From Ophiodon elongatus (taxonomy: Eukaryota; Chordata; Actinopteri; Perciformes; Hexagrammidae), in NCBI GenBank assembly GCA_016806645.1, contig JACSYO010000975.1, forward strand, positions 62,001 through 126,000: a stretch of DNA of 64,000 nt. The letters are read 5' to 3'. A model generated the notes under the pieces. It saw only the letters and a list, made by a program, of their open reading frames with translations, made no database searches and was not told where the DNA came from. Below are positions 36,794-47,620 of the stretch, piece by piece. The position numbers and the translations under genes are program-made. How positions within the stretch are numbered: position 1 is the first letter of the stretch; each line of letters begins with the position of its first letter.

Positions 36794-38020
36794 GTGAGGG
36801 GGAGGGAGGGTTCACACTGTAGTAGAGAAGAGCTTTGCACATACGTTTGAGTTAGCTGTTTTGCTGCAGAGGCCCATGGGACCCCCTGTAGGTCAGGCTG
36901 AAAGAAAACACTCACCAGTCGGGACTCTTTCTGGGCACAGCTTTCCATGTGTTTAATCTACATTCACAAGCGGAGGAAGGGTCACAAGGACCGAGCGAAC
37001 CGCTTCACACTGACGTAACACCCTTGTGGGACCAGCAAAGTGGTCTCTGCTCCCAAAAACTAGAGACCCAACAACGTAAGGGCATTGTCACAATCTTCAT
37101 GTGGGCAATGTGGATACTAAACCGAGTCATGTTGTCAGACATAATCCTCAACACAAACATTTTGAAAGCAAAAAATAAAGTATTAAAAGGAGAAGAATCG
37201 TTTATTCCCGTTTATATTTAGACCTTACTTGGACTCTAGATCAAAGACCTGAGGCAGGACCTGGACTCTAGATCAGAGACCTGAGACATGACTTGGACTC
37301 TAGATCAGAGACCTGAGACATGACTTGGACTCTAGATCAGAGACCTGAGGCATGACTTGGACTCTAGATCAGAGACCTGAGGCATGACTTGGACTCTAGA
37401 TCAGAGACCTGATACATGACTTGGACTTTAGATCAGAGACCTGATACATGACTTGGACTCTAGATCAGAGACCTGAGACATGACTTGAACTTGTGACCAA
37501 ACCTTGATACTTGACTTGGACTCCAGCTGAAAGACTTGAGACCTGACTGGGATTTTCAGAAGATGACTGGTGAGCGATACTTATGGCTCCATTCTATTCC
37601 GGTGTCCCAGTAAGCCATGCCAGTGTACCAGGACTCTCAAACTGAAGCATCTTAATGGAATTCAGCCATCATTCACTTCATTATTTAAACCCGTGTTTTT
37701 CCTACTGCGACGTGTCAAAATATCCAACACATATTTTTATATATATTCAGGTGTTTGTTGTGATTGCATTTAATCTAACATACTGCGTGCACACATTTTA
37801 ATACGTCTAACATTATCATTTGTTTCTATGTTCTGCTGGCTCATTTCTTTCTCCTCCTCATCTCACCTGATCATTCACCTCATTTTGCCTTTCGCTCTCT
37901 GGCCCCACTGTCCTCTCTGATTCTCCAATTTCACTTCCCCTGGTCACTCTCCCATTTCTCTCTCTCTCTCTCTCTCTCTCTTTTCATATGTCTGTCTGTC
38001 GTTCTGTCTCTCTCCTTCAG
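36794..38020 (+). other. map4: map4 intron 3
   Basis: 1,227 bases with GT and AG ends. Contains the 32-bp tandem array at 37227-37545 and a long pyrimidine tract with a CT run (37955-37981) leading to the exon 4 acceptor. Confidence 0.8.
37227..37545 (+). repeat. 32-bp tandem repeat, about ten units
   Basis: Eight well-kept 32-base units of the form ACTTGGACTCTAGATCAGAG plus ACCTGAGACATG, then two diverged units. Each good unit contains a CTAGATC core. Confidence 0.95.
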
Positions 38021-38098
38021 GTCCCATGATGGGTGCGAGGACAGATCAATGGAGCCTGAACAAGACAAAGGACAACAGCATGCCTGACTCATTTCTAG
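38021..38098 (+). CDS. map4: map4 exon 4 (26 codons, symmetric, weak donor)
   Basis: The acceptor is strong (CTGTCTCTCTCCTTCAG). The only in-phase donor is TTTCTAG|GTCCAC, which keeps little of the consensus after GT. With this choice the exon is 78 bases, phase 1 at both ends, and gives residues 93-118: GPMMGARTDQWSLNKTKDN then SMPDSFLG. The GPMM opening echoes the GAGMM and SPMM motifs of exon 3, suggesting an old internal duplication. No G-run cluster follows the donor, unlike exons 2, 3 and 5. The weak donor suggests the exon may be skipped in some transcripts without breaking the frame. If the donor is wrong, the frame would stay open to 38283 as a retained intron. Confidence 0.75.
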
Positions 38099-39681
38099 GT
38101 CCACTTTACTTTTCTTTTTTTTTATCTCTGACTTTAAAGTTTGGAAGGACGTCATATTGTCCCTGCTCACTCCCTGTTCATGTGCTTATAAAAACACGAC
38201 CTAGTGACAAACAAGTGAAGCTGTTGGACGGTATTGTGATTAACGAGATATTTTGTGCGGAAATTGTCCTGGAGGGCAATCTATAAAAAGAAACCTTTGA
38301 CGCGAGCTGCTGCTTTGTAGCTGTTCAGCACCGTTGGGTGATGACACTCAAATTTCCCATTCAAAAGTTTTTTTATTTCAAAAAACTGAAAATGTCCATA
38401 ATTGACCCTTCGCTACGCCCCGCTGCCAGCTGCTGCTCTGTCAGAGCTACCATGGAGCCCACACTGTCACTAACTGCACTCTATGCATAAATATGATCTG
38501 GTTTTTGGGAAAAAATAAATGTGAGAGAGATTTCAGAGAGAAGCAGACAGAAGTATCTACAGTATGTGTTTGAAGGATATATCCAGGATGTCAAACTGAT
38601 TCATCTGTGAATACATATTAAAAAGATGAAGATAGAAGCTGAAGCTACAGATGAGTATGAAAGTGAACCACCTGGTGATGTAGCCTGAAGACAATGTAAC
38701 TAAGGAAGTTCCTGTGAAGAAGGGTAGACATTCAGTTTACCAGTAGCTAGCGTAGCATATACGTGCTAACGCTAGCTAATGATGTGCTAACGTACTCTGC
38801 TAATGTTAGCTCCACAGGTTTTTAATGTAAAAACGTAACATTTTAGAAACGTATATCTCCTTCCAACCTCTCCGGGTAACAAGCATCACTATCACACAAC
38901 GTTTAACCACAACGAGCTCCAAATCCACTAAACCAGTCTGAAGATGAAGAACACCATGGTCAGAGCTAGCAGATGCTACGCTATGGGGCGGGGCTTAGCG
39001 ATGGGTCAACTAAGCTATCATGAAATCGTGCTGGCGTGTTTTCGTTTTTTTTACCCTCCTGCCGCACGCGCATCCTGGGTTGCTTGTAACCTGGAAACCC
39101 GTTTTGTGGAAAAGAAATGTGTGACCCCTGACCCAACAAATAGTTAAAGACACTACGTGTAGAACTTCTTTGTGACGATAGAATGTTTCAAATGATTCTG
39201 ATGGTATCCGTTGCAGTTGATACGAACATGTTGGGTGCTATTCAGATTTAGGTAATACCTAAATGTATCACTAACAATGAATTATAAGTATTGTTGAAAC
39301 TGTATAGTATGAAAAATTATAGTACATTGCTTTGCAGGAACAGTGTGTAGGATTTCAGGTGATCTATTAGCAGAAATGGAAAATTATATTATTACTTTTT
39401 CCGTTTCTCCGTTACCCGAAGAGCACCGTGGCTCTCCAACACACTCGGAAAGGGAAGGCAGAGCGGAGGGGTATTCAGTTGGTTGCAATCTGCGACCTCA
39501 CCACTAGATGGCCCTAAATCCTACACGCTGTCCCTTTTTAAAGTAGTTGTTAAAATAATACTATTACCTGGTCTCACCACTATGATTACGGCTTCCTAAC
39601 AAAAGAAAAGCCGTGTGTATGAAGCAGCAGCACGTCAGTGGTCTGTTGGTGATGTATCTCTGCGTTCCGTCTCCCCGTCAG
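38099..39681 (+). other. map4: map4 intron 4
   Basis: 1,583 bases. The only named element is the MITE at 39336-39535, which sits about 150 bases upstream of the exon 5 acceptor. The rest is unique, including a stretch rich in GCTAGC/GCTAAC words at 38740-38820. Confidence 0.75.
39336..39535. mobile_element. MITE, 200 bp, family D
   Basis: Left end AGGAACAGTGTGTAGGATTT; right end in reverse complement AGGGACAGCGTGTAGGATTT. The inverted termini of about 20 bp differ at two or three positions. No clear target duplication remains. It is a shortened form of a common fish MITE; a longer-form fragment lies at 16480-16640. Confidence 0.8.
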
Positions 39682-39915
39682 GCTTTTCTCAGTCTGGGAT
39701 GGGAGGGACCGTGGGCCTGCCACCGTTCCAGACCGGCATGAGCCCCGCTCTCGGGCAGACCGGGATGGGCTCCGCCATGGACACCCAGAAGAGTTCGGGC
39801 CAGTTTGGCGTGGACAACAAAACCACCAGCAACACTAGCGGAGGCAGTCCGTTTAAAACCGGCGATCTGTTTTCGTCTGGCGGCCCGGGAATCCACTCCA
39901 TGGATCACTCTACAG
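39682..39915 (+). CDS. map4: map4 exon 5 (78 codons, symmetric)
   Basis: Acceptor TTCCGTCTCCCCGTCAG and donor CTCTACAG|GTATCAG. It is 234 bases, phase 1 at both ends, and adds residues 119-196. The peptide is Gly/Ser/Thr/Met-rich: GFSQSGMGGTVGLPPFQTGM, then a second QTGM motif, DTQKSSGQFGVDNKTTSNTS, and a SPFKTGDLFSSGGPG end. Low hydrophobicity and no fold suggest a disordered spacer in the MAP4 projection domain, which keeps neighbouring structures away from the microtubule wall. A G-run cluster (39929-39947) begins 14 bases after the donor. The identification rests on frame continuity and on the character of fish MAP4 proteins, not on a conserved domain. Confidence 0.88.
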
Positions 39916-41035
39916 GTATCAGACAGAGGGGGTGGGGGCGGGGGGTTGCATGTTGTTCCTGTGTGCCGGTGGCAGCAGGGGCAGGAGGGAGTCAGGAGAA
40001 TGAGGAGAGAGAGGAGGAACTTGCGGTATACGCAGTGTGGTTTTGGGGCTAGGGCCCTGGCCAGATTAGGGAAAAAAAACACCTAAATCCTCGTCATGTC
40101 CTCAATTAGATTTATTAAAATCTCAAATTGTAGGCTTATTATTCCAGAAAGTCGCCATGGGTTTCTGTAGCAGGGCAGCAGGGGCGGGTGGTGACAGGGG
40201 AAGAGCATCACACAGGACCTGCTCTCAGCAGCAGAGGGCAGCCTTCCCCACCGAAGGAGGAAACAGATCCAGCTCTGCTCTGACTGCTGTACTCCCCGTG
40301 CACTCTGTTGCTCTTCTCGTCCTCCGCTGACAGATGGGTCTTAGACAATCATTAACACGGGACATCCCATAGTTTCGTGTCTTCAGTAGTTACTGCTGTC
40401 TGATGGGAGAGAACAAAAAAACCTGCTCCCCTATTAGATGTCTAGCTGCCTTTTATCCTGGATTGTTAATGTTTATAATACTCATTAGCAGCTCTAGTGA
40501 ATAACAGCTGACCGCTGACTGAATTTTGTGGTTGCCGAGCAACAGAAACGCAAACCCACAGGAGGATTTAACGGCAACAGCAAAGCAAAGTCTTCCTGTG
40601 TAATTTACCTAAAAGCCAGTGATCAGATTCTGTAGATGTTATTTCAGAGTTATTTCATCAGATTAACAGAATTGTTTCGGCGAGAAATATAGATTTGTTT
40701 TTTCCGCAGGGCCCTCAACTGAACTTTTAAAATGACTCAGCATCTGAGTTTTGATAGTGCAGAACTTATTAAACATTTAGCACGCTCCTATTTGGGTTTT
40801 TTATTTTGGATCTCCTCTCCCTTCTGCGGTGTCGCTGGGCTAAAGATAGCCCGGCACCGGCTGCTGGTTACGTAACACTTACTATCCTCCTTCATTACAG
40901 GAAGTTTAAACAGACTTTTAGAAACCAGGGAGGATTTGAGGAGGGATTGTTTGTTACACAACGCTGTTGGGTAACTGTGGTCTTTAGATTCACAATCATA
41001 TTTGTTTGAGCATAAAGATTACTTAAAGCACTTCC

Positions 41036-41760
41036 AGTGATGCCCATGTCTGTAATGCCTCAAACATACTGAGAAGTTGTTATAATCTGCTCTGAATAAT
41101 ATCACAACATCATAATCATAGTGTGTGGTAATTCCCATAGCTGTAATGCATTGTGTTATTTCCTAAATACATCATAATAATTGTTAATATGCATTATAAT
41201 GTGATTATAAGTTACACTAAATGTGGATTGTTTGCTTGAAGTAAAGATATCCTTAAATCTACGCAAGAAGAACACAAACCGTTGTCAGATTAAATTTGCT
41301 TCACTTGAAGCCAACAATAACTTGTGATCACATTATAATGCATTGTGACTGGGGGTGCAACGGTACATCGATCTGGATGGATATGTAGACTCAATGACCA
41401 ACAATCCAATACCACGATGCACTGTGAAAAACAGTACACAACAGATTTAAGACACACCTTTATTTTGAAATTCCATTTCAGTCCAAGCTGACCTCTCTCC
41501 TCCAGAGCCCAGTTCCAAAAATTGTCTATTCATAGGTCAGTTGCTTTTTGTGAGAATGAAAGTCACTATAAATGTACTAAATTAACGCTTGATAATAACC
41601 GTGATTGCGATGCGGTATTATGACACTTGACCTTATAAGTAAATGCTTTATCATGTGTTATGATTAATGTTGATGAGCGCTTTCAACTATAATTATAGAG
41701 GAGATTATGAGGCATTATGAGTATGTTTATAGGGCCTTATAGACATGGGCATCATAGGGA
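41036..41760. mobile_element. Inverted-repeat element, about 725 bp, with nested insertion
   Basis: The left end GTGATGCCCATGTCTGTAAT and, reverse-complemented from the right, CTATGATGCCCATGTCTATA pair as terminal inverted repeats; AATGCCTCA and AACATACT also recur in inverted order. Many words such as CATTATAATG repeat inside. At 41346 a GGGGGTGCAACGGTACATCG sequence, typical of a fish hAT-like terminus, interrupts it; its other end was not found. Confidence 0.65.
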
Positions 41761-41969
41761 CTACCCATTGAACTCTGAGGGAAGAGCAGGCGGTGATGTA
41801 ACCACATGCTGCTATTTTAAAATGCTGTGCTGAGCTAACCGCTCCATCACACAAAATACCTGCAGACATTCTGTACATGTGCCAATCCTGTTACATCATC
41901 TGGATGACAGCAAGGGAGAGTCAAACGCAACGACTAACAACGAGCTTTGATCCTACAAGAAGTTAGGTA

Positions 41970-42245
41970 CAATTTTGAGCTACTCGTACTTCAGTCAAGT
42001 ACTTCTATTTTATGCTACTTTATACTTCTACCCCACTACATTTTGGAGGTAAATGCACTGCATTTATTTAACTTTAGTTTCTTTTCAGATTCAAATTATT
42101 AATCCAGAATATAAATCAACTAATCCCGTATCACGAAAGGTGAAGCTACCCAGAAAGTATATGAAGTAATTACATTAGCTTAAAGTGAAGCAAAAGTAAG
42201 TGGTCATGTTTTAAGTAAAACTTGAGTACTTCTTCCACCACTGTG
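41970..42245 (+). repeat. Teleost repeat, family C copy
   Basis: Phrases CAAGTACTTCTATTTTATGC, ACCCCACTACATTTTGGAGG and GAGTACTTCTTCCACCACTG are those of a very abundant fish repeat. Class not assigned. Confidence 0.65.
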
Positions 42246-44609
42246 CAAAAGTAATGAGGGAGAAATGCTGATAATCTCAAGAAGGACTCCGCCCCCTGAG
42301 CTCAGAATGCAGAATCAGCCATTAGCTCCAACTACCTGTCAGAGCCCTGGACATGGATGGATATGGTGCTGAGTACTGGGAGGTGGAGGAGGGGTTCTGT
42401 ACAGAACCTGCTGAGGAGGTAATACTTAATATACCATCCAGAATGAGGGAGTACAGACGTTACTAATATTAATAACAATGGCTCTGTTCTAGCCATGACA
42501 AGATCCAGCGTGGACAACATCAGAACATAATCCAAAAAGAAAGGCCCATTACACCTCATGACTCACGTTCGAGGTTATAGGAACAATTCGGGGGAAAATA
42601 GGAGAAACACAAGTACCTGCTTTATGAATCTTAATAATGTCGTCAATACATTTTAAAGTCCTCCACCCACCTGCTCCTCTGTCTTTACAACAAGGTTTCA
42701 GTCTAAACTCTCACACGCAGCTCTTTCTGCATCGGCAACGTGTTTGAGGCAGCCAGCGCTCCGACGGTAATGTGTCCCCATGGCAGTTAGCCAGAGCCCA
42801 GATTAAGATGTACTCTCCATTAAATACCTTATCACATTAAATATAGACGATAATGCCCCGGGCCTGTCTCCTCCTCAAGCTGTTTATAGCCGCGCAAGCA
42901 TCGGAGGCCGAAGGGAGGAAAATGGCTACTGCAATTCAATCAGTTTAGAAAAAACAGGGGGAGAGGTGGGCGATTTAGAGGGAAAGGTGCACCTTTATCT
43001 GGATTCACACGGACATCCGGTGATGTGGGACAGATTGAGCAGATGGGAGGATGAAAAGCTGAGATAGGGGAACAGGAATTTAGAGCGAAAGGGGACATGA
43101 CGCGCAGACTGAGAGGGGTCGCGGAGGTGTGAGTTTTATCCCTCTGTCTGTCCACGTCCATCCGTCCGTTCATCTCTCTCTCTCTCTCATTCTCTCTGAG
43201 CCGATGACGTGATTTGTCAGAGATAATTGAGAAATACTGCCTCGGAGGGGAAAACCACAGCCCCGACTGTGACGACTCCGTTCCCCCGAACAAGAGGAGA
43301 TAGTGGGAGCGGACAAACGAAGGGATCCTCTCTTTTTTTTTTTTTTCTTTTTTTTTTCCTCTTTGTTTGTCAAAGCTTGCATGTGCACAGTTTGTCATGT
43401 GATTCAGTTCCACGGTCCATACGTTATCCTGCATGTGGGACAATGGTTCCATTTATTGCTGGGATTCTTCAAACATGCATGCATTTTATTTTGAATCATG
43501 CATGCTGAAGGTGCTTGCTTTCTTTGGCTTGTTAAGTCGCTTCAGAGCTCTATTGCCGGAGGTGTGTCTGTTCTGCTCCGCTGTGTGTGCCTGCTCTCCA
43601 CACAAGACATGAGGTCATGCGTCATGGTGATGATGATGATGTTTAAAAAGAGGTGAATCCAACATATTTTCCACATCAAGAGAATCACAGATTATATTCA
43701 TTAATTTGGGCTGAAACGGGCTATTTTAAAACACAGTCCATTCCAGACTCCATTCAGAATTTTCAGCATTGAAAATGTACACAATATGATATGGCCAGCC
43801 ATTGGATCTTCAACTTATATTTCCTCTCATTTTACTGTGTTGATTGGTATTAATATACAGTAGAATGATCCCGTAATGTCCAAAAGCAACTGTGTTGAAC
43901 CTGTTAGGCCTTTTCGTAAAGATGTAAAATGTAGATAAGCACGAGAGCTCCAGTCACAGGGAGCTTTGGTCCTTCCAAGTCACCAAACAAATTTGGCAAA
44001 TTGGAATAAAAACAGTGTTTTATAAGAAATGTGAATGAACAGTTAATTCAAACCACGCTGGCAGAGAGGAGACACAACCAAGCAGATAAATCCCAGAACC
44101 TCTTCTCACTCGGTGCTCAGTGCTGAACCATCGTGTTGCTGTCAGACAGCACCAGAACATCTCTGTCTAGATTACGCACACTCCAATCCGGTGCCTTTAC
44201 TGAAATATAGAAAGTCTGTAACAGGTGAGTAAATGACACGTTGAATGTATTTATAAAAGCAGGCACCATCACATACATCGTGTTTTATGAAACATTCAAA
44301 AGTCTGTGCCAAAAGGAGCCTGAAAGCAATCAGATTGTGGAAACACTAGCAGTTCTCCCACTAGTAGGGATGAGCAATATGCTGTGGTCATTTCTCCATC
44401 AGGGGCCCAGGTATTCTGCTCGTAGGCATGCGTTATGTTTGTATTAATAAGCACAGAGCTTGCCTCCGCGTTTTTGTACTCACGACTCACGGTTGAATCA
44501 AAATCTTCCCAGATACCCACATTCAGACTCGTAGAAGCCTTTAATCTTGATCGGGAGATAGTCCTAGTTTTACTCAAGTAGTGGTCGTCTATGGGATCGA
44601 AGTAGCTCC

Positions 44610-44935
44610 ACTAAAGAGGACACAACATGCTCATTTTCAGGTTCATACTAGCATTTTAGGTTCCTACTAGAACATGTTTACATTCTTTAATATTCAAAAA
44701 ACACATTATCTTTCTCATTCTGTCAGTCTGAATAGACCTGTATGCACCCTCTGTCTGAAACGCTCCGTTTTAGCGCCTGTCTCTTTAAGACTCCCCTCCC
44801 GAAAAAGCACAGTCTGCTCTGATTGGCTTCCAAAATTAAATTTTTTTAAATGGTGCACCTTTGCAGATGTAGTTTTCAAGCCGTGGGTGGAGATCCTCAA
44901 ATGGGAGGGAGGGTTTATGATATGTCCACGTTAAA
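44610..44935 (+). repeat. Teleost repeat, family E copy
   Basis: The run TGCTCATTTTCAGGTTCATA, CTACTAGAACATGTTTACAT and GTCTGAAACGCTCCGTTTTA is a widespread, well-conserved fish repeat. Non-coding here. Confidence 0.65.
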
Positions 44936-44989
44936 AGAGTATTCCACTGATTTATTTATTCACAATTTAATTTGACTGGGACCACGAAT

Positions 44990-45620
44990 AATAGCGATGG
45001 GCGAATCTGCTCCAACGTCATCCGAATCTGCTGGTATTCATAAATCATCCATCCGCCACCCACCCAAATGAATTATCTTCTTCAATTTAGAGACCAACAC
45101 CCACATGGACATTTCGCTCCCCCTCTAACAATCCCGGGAGACTATGTTGCTTTTTAAATTATGTATTTTATGACTGTACGAGTGTTTTCTTTAACCATTG
45201 GCTTTAATGATCAGAGAGGCTGCTTTCAGTAATTATTAAAGTTTCCACGCGTGTAGCCAAGTCCCTGCAGCGAACATGGTGCGACATTTAAGCAGCAAAA
45301 CTAAAAACTCCAGTTATAAACTTGACAGACGAAATGGAACCAAACGTTTAGTTTCTCAAATTATAGATAAAGTTAAGCTACTTTACCTCGTGCGTGAAAG
45401 CATCCAGCGTCTCTCTTAATGGGGACACACTTGCCTGATGAAAAATGAAGCTGTGTGCTCTCTGCTATGTTCACATATTAGAGAATGTAATAAATATGTT
45501 CCCCATCAATAAATTATCATTTCACCTGCACTCAACCTATCCGCTATTAATCAGAATGTTATTATTACCCAACCCGCTTGCGGATATAACTCACTTGCGT
45601 ATGATAAACATAAATTCCAA
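44990..45620. repeat. Probable interspersed repeat block
   Basis: Starts with GCGATGGGCGAATCTGCTCC and includes CCATCCGCCACCCACCCAAA and AACCCGCTTGCGGATATAAC, wording I associate with fish dispersed repeats. Borders and class are unclear. Confidence 0.35.
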
Positions 45621-46285
45621 TGCTTGAAATCACATTCATTATACAGAGATATTGTTAAAAGCTCATTTTCATACTCAGTCCCCGGGTAAGATTTCACGCA
45701 GCTCCCTCTGGAGACTTTATACAATTTCACATGCACAGCAGTGCTCCCCAACGTCTGTAAACAGACTTTGATGGAGTCCCTCTTTAAGAAATAAGGAATT
45801 CTCACATTTCCAACTATGTCATGTTTATATGTGCAGACAATCTAAAGGACTGTAAGCCTCTAAGTAAGCACACTCTTTACAAATACTGGCACATTCACTG
45901 GGAGTGGCCTAGTCCCAAGTCCCCTTACCGTTGTTCTAACTCCAACCCTCCTCGGCATACCTTTGAACTACACGCAAAAGCATTTAAAATGGTATGCACG
46001 AGTTTGTCTGAATCTGTGTAGGAAGGAATGGCTATTTTGCGATAGACTATCCCTGCAAAAAACAATATTCCACCTTCAGTTATTGGTAATTCTAATAGCT
46101 CCCTTCCTTCAAAATCTCATATTGACCTTCTTTACACTCCCTTACTGCCATGAAACAGTAAACAATGTATACATGAAGTAGGGACCACAATCTGATGGCT
46201 TTTTCGGCAGCTGATTCTCTGACACAGTATGTGATTGGTTCCTCCTCTTATAAAACCCTCCCCCCACCTCCCCACCCCTCGGCAG

Positions 46286-47620
46286 CTCCCGTCCTCTCTC
46301 CCAGCGGCTCAATGGACGACAGCAGTCCCACCTCCTCCGCCTCCGAACCCCTCAGCCCTGAGAGAGCGGGGCCGGGGGGCGAGGCTGGCAAGGAACAGCA
46401 GAGACGGCGGAAGAAGAAGAGGAAGGGCCATGACCACGTCTACGACTTCTTGGCAAGCCAGGAGAACAACATCGGCCAGTCGGACACGCATGGGATGAAG
46501 GATAAGGGCGGACCGGAGGCGGAGGAGGACGAGGAGGAAGACGAGGAGGAGAACTGGGAGTGGGAGATCAGAGAGAGTGGAGGAGGGGGTAGAGTGAAAG
46601 GCAGGAAGACCAAGAGTCGGGCAAGACTCCCACAGGAGTGGGGAGTGCCCAAGCAGCCCAGCTCCCCAGCGCCGGCTAAAGTCGCTCCCACCTGGGCCAC
46701 AACCACCAACTCTGGTCCTTTTGACTCCAAAACTCCAGATTCCAACCCCAGCCCTGTTTTGTCCTCTGCCCCTGCGCAAATACCCACCAGTTTCACCAAC
46801 CGTTCCCATGGTAGCCTTGTAACAGATGCATCTCCACGCTCTTACGAGCCGATGTGTGTGGACGATTTCCCCTTGTCTGATAAAGATGGTCCAAAAGCAA
46901 ATCAAGAGAAAATCTTGGCGAGCAAACCTGAACATAACAGCACAACGGCTAGTGTAGCCATCAAGAGTAGTCCAGCTGGGGATGTTAGCGGTAGTCTAGC
47001 CTTGATGACCGGGGACAATCTGAGCCCCGTCTCCCAGACCTTCTCCTTCCTAGATTCAGTTCTCCAGACCCCTCCAGGCTCCACTCCTGACTCGCAGACC
47101 ACCACCCCTATCACCAACACCCCTTCCCTTGCTACAGCTCCCCTGACTAAGTCCACCCCAACAGAAATAGGCATCTCTGCTTCACAAGCCACTTCTGTTT
47201 TGAACCCCTTCAAGATCACTCCAGACCTCCCTCCTACTACCGCTTTCTCCATCAACCCATCACCGTTAGCTTCCGTAGGAACACGCCCCCCAGCGACTGC
47301 GGTGGGATCAGCCCTCAACGTCGATGCCAAGCCGTTTGTCCCCTCGGCCACTCTCTTGTCCTACACAGCCACACCCAGTTCAACTGCAGCTACCGCGTCC
47401 GCTACCACTTCAGCCACGCCCCTTATCCCCTCAGCTTCTCACTGTAAGAATGAAGCCACCCCTACAGCATCGTCAGGCACTCCCCCCAAAAGTGTAGCCA
47501 CGCCCTTTAGCTCAGCAGCAGCCACTTCCCCACCACCCATCACCCCCGCAGCCCCTCCTTCTCTCCCTGCACACTCAGAGCACCAGGAGTCCTCGCCGCC
47601 ACAGCTCACCCCACTGGAAG
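46286..47620 (+). CDS. map4: map4 exon 6: large projection-domain exon (445 codons)
   Basis: Acceptor CCCACCCCTCGGCAG at 46285, donor CTGGAAG|GTTGGTG at 47620. The length is 1,335 bases, phase 1 at both ends, adding residues 197-641. Exon-relative order: Ser/Pro-rich start with SP sites (1-35); a basic cluster RRRKKKRK (40-47) like a monopartite nuclear localisation signal or an acidic-surface binding patch; GHDHVYDFLASQ (48-59); an acidic block EAEEDEEEDEEENWEWE (78-94); a second basic patch KGRKTKSRAR; then over 250 residues rich in Ser, Thr, Pro and Ala with many SP/TP sites, expected targets of proline-directed kinases. The frame also runs upstream to an ATG at 46195, but the acceptor and phase make that Met irrelevant. 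The MAP4 microtubule-binding repeats (with PGGG motifs) are not here. Long alternative exons of this sort are known in MAP2/MAP4/tau genes; that this one is optional is inference. Confidence 0.86.

Larger units (their letters stand above)
39916..46285 (+). other. map4: map4 intron 5
   Basis: 6.4 kb. Named contents are an inverted-repeat element (41036-41760) with a hAT-like fragment inside, family C and E repeats, and a repeat-like block at 44990-45620. Intervals 40080-41030, 42250-44600 and 45620-46250 hold no gene or element I recognise, apart from short simple repeats (for example the T-run at 43331-43358). Confidence 0.75.

Noticed and set aside
46195..46285. ATG at 46195 as the start of a 477-codon single-exon gene
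   Set aside because: The frame is better explained as exon 6 of map4: a strong acceptor at 46285 gives phase 1, matching the four upstream exons, and the 5' extension is AT-rich intron-like sequence.
46309..47351. Long minus-strand frames (208, 119 and 149 codons) opposite exon 6
   Set aside because: They are shadows of the GC-rich, stop-poor coding exon on the plus strand.
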